NCBI GenBank assembly: GCA_026710945.1 | Contig: JAPOQA010000031.1 | Span: forward strand, 1 to 50,610 | Direction of reading: 5' to 3' | DNA: 50,610 nt | From: Chloroflexota bacterium | GTDB taxonomy: Bacteria; Chloroflexota; UBA11872; VXOZ01 | Shown: positions 15,806 through 23,867 of the stretch, one piece after another | Position numbering within the stretch: the first letter of the stretch is position 1 | How the letters are laid out: every line of letters begins with the position of its first letter | Translations under genes and position numbers: made by a program | Notes under the pieces: generated by a model | Databases searched by the model: none | Told to the model about the DNA's origin: nothing | What the model saw: the letters and a program-made list of their open reading frames with translations, nothing else

Positions 15806-17245
15806 CTAATCTTCCACGTCGTTCCGGCGCAAAAGCACGGGGCTAAGCACGGTATAAAGCACAAACGCCACGACAAACGACGGCAGCGAGCCGCCGTAGC
15901 CGGTGAACGCGGCCGGCACAAGATCCTGAACTTGCGAAACGAAGGAGCCCATGATCTCGAAGGCACTTAGCAAGTTCGTGTTGACCGTGTGGTAGACGAT
16001 GACACCGGCCGCCCAGCAGAGCAGTGCGAGCCAGTTCACGCCGCCCAAGTACCAGTACGCGCCCTCACGATTTTGGAGTTCGGCGGAGTCGTACTCCTGC
16101 CGCCGCACGACGAAGTAGTCCGCCGCCATCACGCCAAAGAGCGAAATGAATACCGAGCCGATGAGCAACATGAAGATCTCGTACGTCACCATATTCAGGA
16201 ACGATGCCAGTATGAGGCCGATCACGGCCACGATGACGACAAAGACCCGTTGCGGGATGCGCGAGAAGACGTTCTGGGCGGTAACGGCCGCCGAATAGAT
16301 GTCGGCGAAGGCCTGATCTGTTTCCACTGCCAGGGTCGCCAGCAGCGCCAGCCAGCCGGCGGTGAAGACGATGATCGCGCCCGCAATAGCCACCGCCGGA
16401 TTGCTCAGATCACCGAGCGTCACCGTAGCTACAAGCAGCACGCCGAGTCCGTAGAACCACGTATTCGCCAAGAGGTATCCCAGTCCGGTACCGGCAAACG
16501 CGCCTCTGTCGCTGCGCCCGAAGCGGCTGTAGTCCGCGACAAGCGGAATCCAGGAGATGGGCATAGCAATGACGAGATCGACGCCGACCCAGAAGGGCGC
16601 GCCGTCCGTGCTCGTTTGGGAGAGAACATCGCCAAGGTTGAAACTGCTCACAATCGAATACGTTAGCCAGAGCGACGCCGCCGTCATGACCCAAATGCCA
16701 AACTTCTCCATCCACTGGCGCACGACAACTATCGGACCGCCCAGGGCAAACGACGTGCAGATAACGGCAAAGATCACAAGCCACAACAGATACGCGTCGA
16801 AATCGAATATGGTCTTGGCGACGTGATTGGCTGCCCACGACATGGCCCACAACTCGAATGCCGTCCATCCCACGAGTTGCAGGAAATTGAAAGCGCTCGG
16901 CACGTAAGACCCTCGTATTCCCAGAACGGGACGCAGCAACACCATGGTGGGCACATGCACGCGAGCACCAGCGTAGGCCATGAGCGACAGCAAGAAGACG
17001 CCGATGATGCTGCCAACGATCACGGCCAGCAGCGCCTGCCGGGGAGCCATGCCCAAACCGTGGTCTTCCGCAGGCAGCACCAGCAAGGCGCCGGTAAGGA
17101 TGACGAGCAGGCCGATCCCCAGGTTGAACCAGAGCACGAAATGTTGCCGAAACGACATGCGGCGCTCTGACGGCGGTACGGGGTCAACTCCCCACTCCGG
17201 CGGGATCTCGACTCTGGGCAGAACCTTGGATAGTGATCCGAGCAT
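15806..17245 (-). CDS. NCS1-family permease, probably thiamine-precursor (CytX/HMP-type) transporter
   Basis: A polytopic membrane protein of 479 residues in the nucleobase:cation symporter-1 family, with about twelve hydrophobic segments. The segment near residue 108 (VLRPVLGIRGSYVPSAFNFLQLVGWTAFEL) is characteristic of the first substrate-binding helices. NCS1 proteins import purines, pyrimidines, thiamine or hydroxymethylpyrimidine. The TPP riboswitch directly upstream points strongly to a thiamine-related substrate, most likely hydroxymethylpyrimidine as for CytX; this is inference from regulation. The ATG at 17245 has an AAGGAGG site. The gene follows selB and a CinA-like gene on the same strand but has its own riboswitch. 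Confidence 0.9.
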   Translation of the reverse strand: MLGSLSKVLPRVEIPPEWGVDPVPPSERRMSFRQHFVLWFNLGIGLLVILTGALLVLPAEDHGLGMAPRQALLAVIVGSIIGVFLLSLMAYAGARVHVPTMVLLRPVLGIRGSYVPSAFNFLQLVGWTAFELWAMSWAANHVAKTIFDFDAYLLWLVIFAVICTSFALGGPIVVVRQWMEKFGIWVMTAASLWLTYSIVSSFNLGDVLSQTSTDGAPFWVGVDLVIAMPISWIPLVADYSRFGRSDRGAFAGTGLGYLLANTWFYGLGVLLVATVTLGDLSNPAVAIAGAIIVFTAGWLALLATLAVETDQAFADIYSAAVTAQNVFSRIPQRVFVVIVAVIGLILASFLNMVTYEIFMLLIGSVFISLFGVMAADYFVVRRQEYDSAELQNREGAYWYLGGVNWLALLCWAAGVIVYHTVNTNLLSAFEIMGSFVSQVQDLVPAAFTGYGGSLPSFVVAFVLYTVLSPVLLRRNDVED

Positions 17246-17321
17246 CGGTGCATACCTCCTTCTGGAATCCGGCTTGCGCCGGAATTACGGATTTTAGATG
17301 CCTGGAGCCTCCAGGCCAACC

Positions 17322-17358
17322 GTTAACGAAAACAGGCGTGCTGCGGATTCAGCACGCC
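17322..17358 (-). terminator. Intrinsic terminator acting as riboswitch expression platform
   Basis: On the minus strand GGCGTGCTG and CAGCACGCC form a perfect nine-base stem with a six-base loop, followed by TGTTTTCGTT. It lies between the TPP aptamer and the permease start. The heptamer CTGCGGA at the 3' edge of the aptamer (forward 17388-17394) is the exact complement of TCCGCAG in the terminator loop and arm (forward 17341-17347). This gives a ready antiterminator pairing when TPP is absent. Confidence 0.75.
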
Positions 17359-17382
17359 CAAAAGGTAAGGCTTAGCAGTGCA

Positions 17383-17472
17383 TTCCCTCCGCAGGTATTA
17401 CCCTGATCAGGTTCAAGGGTATGAGGACGTAAACGCGTCTCTCTTCTCAGCCCGGACTCTCGGGCACCCCTA
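17383..17472 (-). ncRNA. TPP (THI element) riboswitch
   Basis: Read on the minus strand, the stretch contains the hallmark conserved blocks of the thiamine pyrophosphate aptamer. In order they are GGGGTGCCC, GGGCTGAGA, then ACCCTTGAACCTGATCAGGG, and GGTAATACCTGCGGAGGGAA. Spacing between blocks fits the two-arm architecture. It lies about 140 bases upstream of the NCS1 permease, and a terminator follows it, so it should switch transcription off when TPP is abundant. Confidence 0.95.
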
Positions 17473-17521
17473 TCACGCCACTCTTCACTTGTCCGACGTC
17501 GTTCACTCTATCACCATCGTG

Positions 17522-18211
17522 TCAAACGCGCAAGGTCTCGTGCTCGTCAAGATACGGCGCGAGCACACAGCGAAAGAGACGCAAGGCCTCAATTGCAAAC
17601 TGTCGCTGATTTGCCGTGCGACCGGAATCCGCAAGTCTATGTGTCGTTGTCCATGTCGACTCCTGCCCAGAATAGATGGTTGCCGTAACATTGGAACTCT
17701 TCCCCAGTCCATGCGCGAGTCTTGCTTCACCGCAAAGCTCTTCAGTAGCGCGGGGGCTTGTCCCCCGCTCCTGAGCCAAGTCTCCTGCAACTTCCGGTCC
17801 GGCGACGGCTAGGCACACCGTTCCCGCGGGCTTGGCCGAGCGACGCCCGGTCTGAGGGCCGGCAATGCCACTCTCCGCCAGCGTCCACTGGCACGCAAAG
17901 GTGCGGCGCATGTACTGTGCCAGCGCCCCTACGTACTCCTCGCTAACGACCCCGAATTCTCTGGCAACATCGCGCATACCCTCTGCCAACGGTGCTTCAC
18001 TGCCCGCGTACAGAACAATTCCACCCAGGAACCACTCAGCACACGCGGGATTCCCATGAATCAATGTTGCCAACACGCCGCCTGCTGAAGTTTCGCCCAC
18101 AGACAGCGTTTCGTTTCGCTTGGCAAGCGCTGCTCCGACATCTTCGATCAGCCGCTGCAGATCGAGGCTGCCGCACAGTCGTGGTCCTTTACGGCCTTCG
18201 TTGGGTACCAT
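17522..18211 (-). CDS. CinA C-terminal domain-like protein with in-frame repeat insertion; catalytic motif altered
   Basis: The protein of 229 residues resembles the CinA C-terminal (NMN amidohydrolase, PncC) domain, usually about 160 residues. LSVGETSAGGVLATLIHG aligns with the family ESCTGG region, AEWFLGGIVLYAGS with the next strand, and AESGIAGPQTG with the later glycine loop. At residues 40-45 ETSAGG stands where ESCTGG is expected, so the conserved Ser is replaced by Thr. A stretch of about 45 residues (from about residue 142) interrupts the last part of the domain. It corresponds to DNA with a hairpin at 17745-17768 that also occurs in an intergenic gap at 1694-1717. The reading frame then resumes with family-like HRLADSGRTANQRQFAIEAL. 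It starts 28 bases after selB on the same strand. It may be inactive or repurposed. Confidence 0.75.
   Translation of the reverse strand: MVPNEGRKGPRLCGSLDLQRLIEDVGAALAKRNETLSVGETSAGGVLATLIHGNPACAEWFLGGIVLYAGSEAPLAEGMRDVAREFGVVSEEYVGALAQYMRRTFACQWTLAESGIAGPQTGRRSAKPAGTVCLAVAGPEVAGDLAQERGTSPRATEELCGEARLAHGLGKSSNVTATIYSGQESTWTTTHRLADSGRTANQRQFAIEALRLFRCVLAPYLDEHETLRV
17745..17768. repeat. Hairpin repeat inside the CinA-like gene
   Basis: GTAGCGCGGGGGC, a short loop and CCCCCGC form a strong hairpin. The same 24 bases with one difference are at 1694-1717 in an intergenic region. Here it is part of a coding sequence. Confidence 0.75.
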
Positions 18212-18239
18212 TCGAAATTACCGGGATGCATGCCGTAGG

Positions 18240-20111
18240 CTATTGGGCAAGGGTGCGTTCATCCCCATCACGCTGGGTCACGCTATCGCGGTCCATCTGT
18301 TCCAACAACGGCAGCACGAATTTGCGGCTGGTGCCAAAGGCGTCACGCACCTGGGCCACCGTTACCCGATCCTCCCGCGCCAAGAGTTCCCGCACTTTCT
18401 CCACTGCCTGTTCGTACGCCCGGCGCGAGTAGATAAGCTCATGGTCTAATTGGATCACTCGGCCCTGTTCCACGAGGAAACTTAGGAAGTCATCGTCCAC
18501 CGCGAGCTTCTCGCGGATCATACCTAGGCTTGGCGGCGCCAACGGGTCTCGCTCCAGTAGATCGAGTAGAGCTACTGCAACCTCTTCTTGGGCAGGACTC
18601 AAGGCAACGTTCGTGCCGAATAGCTGGAGTGAGCCCAGGCTTTCTGCGATCACTTCATCGGCACAGAGTCGCTGCACCATCTCGCTGAAGACCCGGCTCT
18701 CCAAGCCAAGACTGCGCCGCACCTCCTCCTTGCCCTGTCCGTAGCGCAAGGGATAGCGCGCGTGGAACTGCTCGAGCAGAGAGGTTACGCGATCCGAAAT
18801 GTCAGACCAGCCTGCAGCGGAATACAGAGTACGCCCGAGGTCTATCACCTGTTCCGCTCCCAGGAGCCTTGCCATGACTTCCTCTACCTCCGAGACGGCA
18901 AGCGGAAGTACGCCAGTGATCTCCTTCTGCGTGCAGGGCTCCCGCTGCCGGATGGCTTGGAGCACCACGTCCTCCGGCGAGCCTTGCTCCAATGTTTCCA
19001 GCGCTGTAACTACGTTTTCTGCAAAGCGTTTGTGCCGAGGCGGATAGGGGTCCAGCACCTCGCCTCCGCCAAGGGTGCACGCCGGGCTAAGCTGACGGAC
19101 TATGAAGAGGTCGCCCTTGATGAGACTTACAGGTTTTACGAGCAGCAGTTGTACCAGCCCACTCTCACCGGGGGTGATCGCTTCCCGGTCGAGAGTCCGC
19201 ACCCGGGCGAGCGTCTCCATCGTCCCGCTATGAATAGTCACGACGGTCCCGTGCTCAAGCGGACGCGGCGCCGAGGGCAACAGGCGGATGCGGACGTCGG
19301 CAAAGCGCGTCGCAGAGAGCGTATCCGGCAATGTGAGCACTTGCCCGCGATACACATTCTCGACGTCGATCCCGCCAATGTTGACGGCAACGCGATTGCC
19401 GGGCAAGGCGGTCTCGATCTTGTGCTTGTGACTCTGCAAGCCACGTATGCGGCCGCTCATGCCGCCAGGCACGAATTGCGCCTCTGCGCCGACGTTTAGT
19501 TGACCGTCAAGCAGCGTTCCGGTGACGATCGTGCCAAAGCCGGTGAGCGAAAAGGCCCGATCGATTGGCAGGCGTGGGCGCCCCACGTCCCGTTTCGCCT
19601 CGGTACCCGCGAGCAATTCGCCGAGAGCCGCACGCAAATCGTCGAGACCCGCGCCGGTGAGTGCAGAGACTCGCACGAGCGGACTTTGGGCAAGCACAGT
19701 CTCCGCTACCGTTTCGCGCACGTCTTCTTCTACGAGCCGCAGCCACTCTTCATCCTCCACGAGGTCGCACCGCGTCAACACGAGGATTCCCGCGGGAATT
19801 CGCAACAAATCCAAAATATCCAGGTGCTCGCGCGTCTGCGGCATGACCCCCTCATCAGCCGCAATCACCAGCAACGCCGCGTCGATTCCACCGACTCCCG
19901 CCAGCATGTTCTTGACAAACCGTTCGTGGCCGGGGACATCGACGATTGATATCTCCTTGCCGTTGGGCAAGGTAAGCCACGCAAAGCCCAGATCGATGGT
20001 CAACCCACGCTCTTTCTCTTCGCGCAGCCGGTCCGGGTCGATGCCGGTAAGCGCCTGAATTAGCGTAGACTTGCCGTGGTCCACGTGACCCGCGGTGCCT
20101 ATGGTGTACAT
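18240..20111 (-). CDS. selB: Selenocysteine-specific translation elongation factor SelB
   Basis: A 623-residue GTPase that delivers selenocysteyl-tRNA to UGA codons followed by a SECIS element. The GTPase motifs are clear: G1 GHVDHGKST (residues 8-16), [11 protein letters not shown] at switch I, G3 DVPGHERF, and G4-like LTRCD. The translation-factor beta-barrel domains follow, with [11 protein letters not shown] and a RIRGLQSHK stretch typical of SelB. The C-terminal half contains winged-helix-like segments that bind SECIS RNA, ending in [17 protein letters not shown] and later [14 protein letters not shown]. Length matches the family. selA, selD and tRNA-Sec are not in the window, but SelB implies that the organism decodes selenocysteine. 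A structured leader with overlapping hairpins lies upstream at 20185-20249. Confidence 0.96.
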   Translation of the reverse strand: MYTIGTAGHVDHGKSTLIQALTGIDPDRLREEKERGLTIDLGFAWLTLPNGKEISIVDVPGHERFVKNMLAGVGGIDAALLVIAADEGVMPQTREHLDILDLLRIPAGILVLTRCDLVEDEEWLRLVEEDVRETVAETVLAQSPLVRVSALTGAGLDDLRAALGELLAGTEAKRDVGRPRLPIDRAFSLTGFGTIVTGTLLDGQLNVGAEAQFVPGGMSGRIRGLQSHKHKIETALPGNRVAVNIGGIDVENVYRGQVLTLPDTLSATRFADVRIRLLPSAPRPLEHGTVVTIHSGTMETLARVRTLDREAITPGESGLVQLLLVKPVSLIKGDLFIVRQLSPACTLGGGEVLDPYPPRHKRFAENVVTALETLEQGSPEDVVLQAIRQREPCTQKEITGVLPLAVSEVEEVMARLLGAEQVIDLGRTLYSAAGWSDISDRVTSLLEQFHARYPLRYGQGKEEVRRSLGLESRVFSEMVQRLCADEVIAESLGSLQLFGTNVALSPAQEEVAVALLDLLERDPLAPPSLGMIREKLAVDDDFLSFLVEQGRVIQLDHELIYSRRAYEQAVEKVRELLAREDRVTVAQVRDAFGTSRKFVLPLLEQMDRDSVTQRDGDERTLAQ

Positions 20112-20559
20112 GCTGTGAGCTCTATGTAACTAAGGTGTCGTAGATCACACACGACCGCATTCTTGCCATCCAATATATCTTGGTCCGCCGTACTCGCCTA
20201 AACGATCGAGGCGTGTACGGCGGCAAGCAAGCGCCGACCGCTTGCCGCCATGCCGCTGACCCTAAAACTATCACACTGCCAATTGCTGGAGTGCCCATTT
20301 CACTCCCCCAACGAAGTCTTCTCGTCTCAGAGCCCTTTGCGTTGCCATTTAGCGAAGCAATAGAGCACCTTCTCCCAGACAAGGCCACTGCAATTCACTG
20401 ACCATCGTTGGAGATTAGGCTAGTTCAGCAGGAATCCCCCTCACCCCAACCCTCTCCCCAGGGAGAGGAAGCAAGTCCGGCACCGCTGATTAGATTTCTT
20501 GCAGAGGTCTCCACTTTTAGCAGGTCAGGGCCCGCCACGTACGCGATAGAATAGTCACG
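20112..20559. other. Intergenic stretch upstream of selB
   Basis: Besides the hairpin pair at 20185-20249, it holds a repeat at 20446-20470 (CCCTCACCCCAACCCTCTCC then CCAGGGAGAGG). That repeat recurs in related form at 21930-22000 and 49768-49830. Short frames on both strands cross the hairpins but lack ribosome-binding sites and protein-like composition. Confidence 0.5.
20185..20249 (-). promoter_or_regulatory. Two mutually exclusive hairpins in the selB leader
   Basis: Arm A CCGCCGTACTCGCCT (20185-20199) pairs with AGGCGTGTACGGCGG (20209-20223) with one mismatch. Arm B GGCGGCAAGC (20219-20228) pairs perfectly with GCTTGCCGCC (20240-20249). The two stems share bases 20219-20223, so only one can form at a time. 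They lie 74-138 bases upstream of the selB ATG and could form a switch in its leader, or simply a DNA-level repeat. Confidence 0.4.
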
Positions 20560-21612
20560 CTAGGTGGACTTTGCGACCTTGAACACGCTGGCTTTCTTTC
20601 CCGATACGAGCACATCGTAGCGTTCTACCACGGTCAGCGCTCCCTTCAAGTCTTGTAGAGAATCCTCAAAGAGTTGCGGTCTCCCCGCGAGCAGCACCAG
20701 GAGACCGTTCCGGCGCAAGACTCTGTGAAACTCGCGCAGCATTTCGCGCTGAAACCGCTCGGGATCTGGGCTCTGTTGCTGATAGAAGCCCCACGGCGGG
20801 TCGGTGATGATCTTGTCAACAGAATCCGGCGCGAACGTGCGCAAGTCCCGGGCATCCCATCGACCAATCACAAACTTCTGCTGCTTCCGGCGCTGTACCC
20901 AGCGAAGCTGCCGCACCTTCGAACGCAGACTCTTTACGTGCTTGGAGTCTGCGTCTCCGGCCAGAACGGTCTGATACGGGAATGCGAATGCGCGTTCCAG
21001 CGGGATGGCTCCCGAACCGCAAAATGGGTCAAGCACGATGTCATCTTTCGCAGGTTCCGAGACCAAGCAGAGGAGGTGGCAGAGCTCAGGCCGCAACTCC
21101 CCGCGCGCCAAGGCTTTTTCATAGGCTCTGTGGCGGGTAATGCGCACGCCTACGCAGCCAAAACCCTCCCGCCGGGACAGCAGCCAAAATTCGATATCCG
21201 GATTGCTGTGATCGGGTCTGAGCCGCTTTTCACAAGAAAGGAGCCGCTCTAAGTCCGCGCGTGTACGCTGCGGGATTGAAACAAACTGATTGCCGTGGGA
21301 AGCAACAAAGCGGTATGTCAGACTCTTTCGCGGGAGATGTGGTGCAATGCGGTCCAGCAATTGCCCATCCGCCAGCACGGCTCGGCTCATGCTCCCAATC
21401 GGATTGTGCCCCAATCCATCGAATGAAAAGACACAAACAAAACTATTGTTGCAGAAACGCAGCGACTGTACGTCAGCAATATCGGACAAAGAGCGGTATA
21501 CCGCAAGTCCGTCGAGAAGAAGGTCCAGTTGAACATGCGCCAGCGACCGCTTCAGCGCGTCTGCGACAACCTCTCCCAAACCGGGAATGAATGTGGAAAC
21601 GTATGTGGTCAT
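20560..21612 (-). CDS. THUMP-type class I RNA methyltransferase (N2-guanine, TrmN/RlmL-like)
   Basis: A SAM-dependent methyltransferase of 350 residues. The SAM-binding motif is DPFCGSGAIPLE, and the catalytic motif IITDPPWGF is the N/DPPY/F/W signature of amino-methyltransferases acting on guanine in tRNA or rRNA (UPF0020 family). The N-terminal half, beginning TTYVSTFIPGLGEVVADAL, is consistent with a THUMP-like RNA-binding region. KIITDPP plus a GLLVLLAGR strand completes the fold. It is a lone minus-strand gene. Whether the target is tRNA G6/G10 or rRNA cannot be told. Confidence 0.88.
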   Translation of the reverse strand: MTTYVSTFIPGLGEVVADALKRSLAHVQLDLLLDGLAVYRSLSDIADVQSLRFCNNSFVCVFSFDGLGHNPIGSMSRAVLADGQLLDRIAPHLPRKSLTYRFVASHGNQFVSIPQRTRADLERLLSCEKRLRPDHSNPDIEFWLLSRREGFGCVGVRITRHRAYEKALARGELRPELCHLLCLVSEPAKDDIVLDPFCGSGAIPLERAFAFPYQTVLAGDADSKHVKSLRSKVRQLRWVQRRKQQKFVIGRWDARDLRTFAPDSVDKIITDPPWGFYQQQSPDPERFQREMLREFHRVLRRNGLLVLLAGRPQLFEDSLQDLKGALTVVERYDVLVSGKKASVFKVAKST

Positions 21613-22147
21613 GAACGTACACTAGCAAGAATCTGTGCCGAGACGCATTAAGCGAGCGCCAAAGTCCTCGTTTGCGCTAATCGTCTCGCGGAGCCTCGCG
21701 GCTACACGAATGCTCAAACTCTTCCTTGCAGGGACCTCAGTTCATCGCAGAGATCCTGCGCAACGCGAGGGACCTTAGCTCAACGCAAGGACACTTGTGC
21801 AACGTGATTCGGCAACCAAGACTTCCCCCTCCCCTGTCAAGGAGACCTTTGCGTAACTCCGTCATTCCGGCGAAAGCCGGAGTCCAGCGCGCCTTTACAG
21901 CTAGAGATTGCATGATGTCAAGTCATTTCACCCCCATCCCAACCTTCCCCCTCATGGGTGAAGGGTTATGCAAAGGTCTCCGGTAGGAGAGGGTGAGAGC
22001 CAGCCCCGAACTCGATACAGCGTATCGACACGAAACGGGAGTGAGAGAGAAATCCCACGTGGGCAAAGGCCAATGCCTAATCGCCCAAATAAGAAAGCCC
22101 CGCTCCTCAGGAGCAGGACTTCACCTTCCAACCTGTTCAGGTGTCCG
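21613..22147. repeat. Intergenic stretch with dispersed repeats
   Basis: A CATTCCGGCGAAAGCCGGAG hairpin repeat lies at 21872-21895. A composite at about 21930-22000 joins CACCCCCATCCCAACC, a GGGTGAAGGGTTATGCAAAG module and GTAGGAGAGGGTGAGAG. The TTATGCAA(A/G)GGTCTCC part recurs at 49815-49830. Overlapping frames on both strands are repeat-derived. No gene is supported. Confidence 0.55.
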
Positions 22148-22507
22148 TCACGTACTACACGGCCGGGCCTCACCGGCGCTCTCCGCCGTATCAAACGACT
22201 GGCCGCACGAGCACGACTGCTCGGCATTGGGATTGAGAATAGTAAACCCGCCGCCAATCAAGGCATTGCTAAAGTCGATTTCCGATCCGCTGAGGTACAT
22301 CAGGCTGAAAGGGTCCACAAAGACGCGCACGCCCTCGTCCTCAACCACCTCGTCACCGTCGTCCGGGCGCTCCTCCATGGACATGCCATACTGAAACCCG
22401 GAACACCCGCCCGGCGACACAAACACCCGCAGCCCCGCTTCCGGATTCCCTTGCTCCGTCAGCAGGCCCTTCAAATGCTCAACAGCCGTCGGCGTTACAG
22501 AAAGCAT
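22148..22507 (-). CDS. A-type iron-sulfur cluster carrier (IscA/ErpA/HesB family)
   Basis: A small Fe-S carrier of 119 residues. The three cluster ligands are Cys35 in SPGGCSGFQYGM and Cys99 and Cys101 in SCSCGQSF. The region GVRVFVDPFSLMYLSGSEIDF is also highly typical of the family, and length matches apart from a short C-terminal tail. It should hold and deliver Fe-S clusters to target proteins in the cytoplasm. There are no other ISC or SUF genes next to it. It lies at the left edge of the accessory island. Confidence 0.95.
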   Translation of the reverse strand: MLSVTPTAVEHLKGLLTEQGNPEAGLRVFVSPGGCSGFQYGMSMEERPDDGDEVVEDEGVRVFVDPFSLMYLSGSEIDFSNALIGGGFTILNPNAEQSCSCGQSFDTAESAGEARPCST

Positions 22508-22693
22508 CGCAATCCATCCTACCGGTTCAGCGCAACGTAAACTATCTAACTAATTCATACCTCTACCGCAATCCTACTGTTTCCAAACCTAGTAGTCAAG
22601 CGAAAAGCCCAACAGCACGTCTTGATCTAGGTCACAAGAGTCTTACCCGCTGGCCAAGACCCCTTACTTCTGCTCCGTTGCACGAATATGGGC

Positions 22694-22702
22694 TGCTATA
22701 CT
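22694..22702 (+). promoter_or_regulatory. Extended -10 promoter of the TIR-like module
   Basis: TGCTATACT matches the extended -10 element (TG, one base, TATAAT-like). It lies about 57 bases before the ATG of the first gene. A TTGCAC upstream is only 13 bases away, so the extended -10 would have to compensate for a poor -35. Confidence 0.4.
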
Positions 22703-22758
22703 GGATTTAGAGTGAGAGATCGAGGGTCTGTTGAGCAGATAGGCGGGGAGTCTAGACA

Positions 22759-23241
22759 ATGGAACTGGGCCAACTATTCAAGAATTTCAATCTGGAAAGT
22801 ATTAGCTTGTCCGCTGCGGCGATAAGCGCAGAGGTTTCCTTCCAAGAGACGGACAAAGACGCCGCCTGGGAACTCTACATTGAAATGCTGACCAGGATCA
22901 TCACGCAGCCTCTGCCGGCGGAAGCAGGAGACGAAAAGACCGCCCTGGACAGCGTGTACTCGCTCTTCCCAACTACCCGCGAGATATTGCGCAGGCATGG
23001 TCGCAAGACAATCACATTCAGTAAAGTCGCTATACCGGTTCTGAATCAGATAGTTCGGCCCTTCACCGCCAAATGGCATGGAGAATCCTTGGCCGGCGCT
23101 TTCGAGGACGAGCCAAAGCGGCTGGAGTTTCGCAAGGAACTCTCAGCCTTGCAGGTAGAACTACGCAACTACAACCGCCTGCTGGCAGAAATCGCCGGTG
23201 TAGAAGACTTGACGAACCTTGAACAGACAGAAGGGAGATAG
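22759..23241 (+). CDS. Conserved-looking small partner protein of the TIR-like gene, function unknown
   Basis: A 160-residue protein that looks mainly helical, without signal peptide or membrane segment. Recognisable blocks are WELYIEMLTRIITQPLP (about residues 41-57), DEKTALDSVYSLFPTTREILRRHG, then NQIVRPFTAKWHGESLAG and a final helix pair ending LRNYNRLLAEIAGVEDL. These blocks look like conserved family motifs, and I have the impression that similar proteins sit beside TIR-like genes elsewhere, but this needs a search. The stop is two bases before the TTG start of the TIR-like gene, so the two are translated as a unit. A GGGGAG site precedes the ATG. It is a candidate sensor, scaffold or regulator of the TIR-like protein. 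Confidence 0.8.
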   Translation: MELGQLFKNFNLESISLSAAAISAEVSFQETDKDAAWELYIEMLTRIITQPLPAEAGDEKTALDSVYSLFPTTREILRRHGRKTITFSKVAIPVLNQIVRPFTAKWHGESLAGAFEDEPKRLEFRKELSALQVELRNYNRLLAEIAGVEDLTNLEQTEGR

Positions 23242-23243
23242 CT

Positions 23244-23807
23244 TTGTATCAATCTCAAACTCCGCGTCACAGGACATTCATCAGTTTCCACCATGAGGAT
23301 CAGGAGTACAAGGATTATTTCGTTCAGATGCTAGGTGATGACATTGTAGATGAGTCTGTCAGCGACGGAGACATAGATGATGATAATCTTTCCACGGACA
23401 GAATACGCCAAATAGTTAGGGATGATTTCATTCGAGATGCAACCGTGACCGTCGTGCTAATTGGTCCCTGCACGTGGCAGCGCAAGCATGTGGACTGGGA
23501 GATTGGTTCTAGCTTGAGGTCTACGAAACGGAATTCCCGATGCGGACTCTTGGGCATCCTGCTCCCAAATCACTGGGACCGCCTTACAGGAAAATACAAC
23601 CCTAACTTGATACCGCCACGATTGGCGGACAACTGCATTGTCGACGATCCGTACGCTCTAATCTATGATTGGTCGAAAAACTCGACTAGGGTTCGAAAGT
23701 GGATCCATAGAGCCTTTGAGCGCAGGAGCGGCACACCGCCAGATAACAGTCGACCGCAGTTCAAGAACAACAGAAGTGGTGACTGCTACGACGGATGGAC
23801 AAGCTAG
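23244..23807 (+). CDS. TIR-like (DUF1863 / Thoeris ThsB-like) domain protein
   Basis: A 187-residue protein beginning with the TIR-like signature RTFISFHHEDQEYKDYF, which starts at residue 10. It continues with IRQIVRDDFIRDATVTVVLIG, then CTWQRKHVDWEIGSSL. The glutamate of the WEI motif (Glu86) is at the position of the catalytic Glu of TIR NADases. DUF1863/MTH538 TIR-like proteins include ThsB of Thoeris, which makes a cyclic ADP-ribose signal on phage infection. Here no ThsA (SIR2/SLOG) gene is present. The start is TTG, preceded by GGGAG, two bases after the upstream stop. Its strand meets the methyltransferase gene tail to tail. Base composition is lower in GC than in the core genes. Confidence 0.88.
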   Translation: MYQSQTPRHRTFISFHHEDQEYKDYFVQMLGDDIVDESVSDGDIDDDNLSTDRIRQIVRDDFIRDATVTVVLIGPCTWQRKHVDWEIGSSLRSTKRNSRCGLLGILLPNHWDRLTGKYNPNLIPPRLADNCIVDDPYALIYDWSKNSTRVRKWIHRAFERRSGTPPDNSRPQFKNNRSGDCYDGWTS

Positions 23808-23867
23808 AGCGACGCGTCCCGGCAAGCGACAATGGCACAGTGTGTCAAGATGTTGAGATGTAAGCAA

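Noticed and set aside
20122-20388. 88-codon minus-strand frame upstream of selB
   Set aside because: It runs through the overlapping hairpins, has no good ribosome-binding site and a composition unlike a protein.
20112-20559. tRNA-Sec upstream of selB
   Set aside because: The hairpins do not form a cloverleaf; there is no TTCGA T-loop, TCA anticodon arm or acceptor stem.
22759-23807. Complete Thoeris system
   Set aside because: Only the TIR-like component is recognisable. No SIR2/SLOG or other known ThsA-type gene is next to it.
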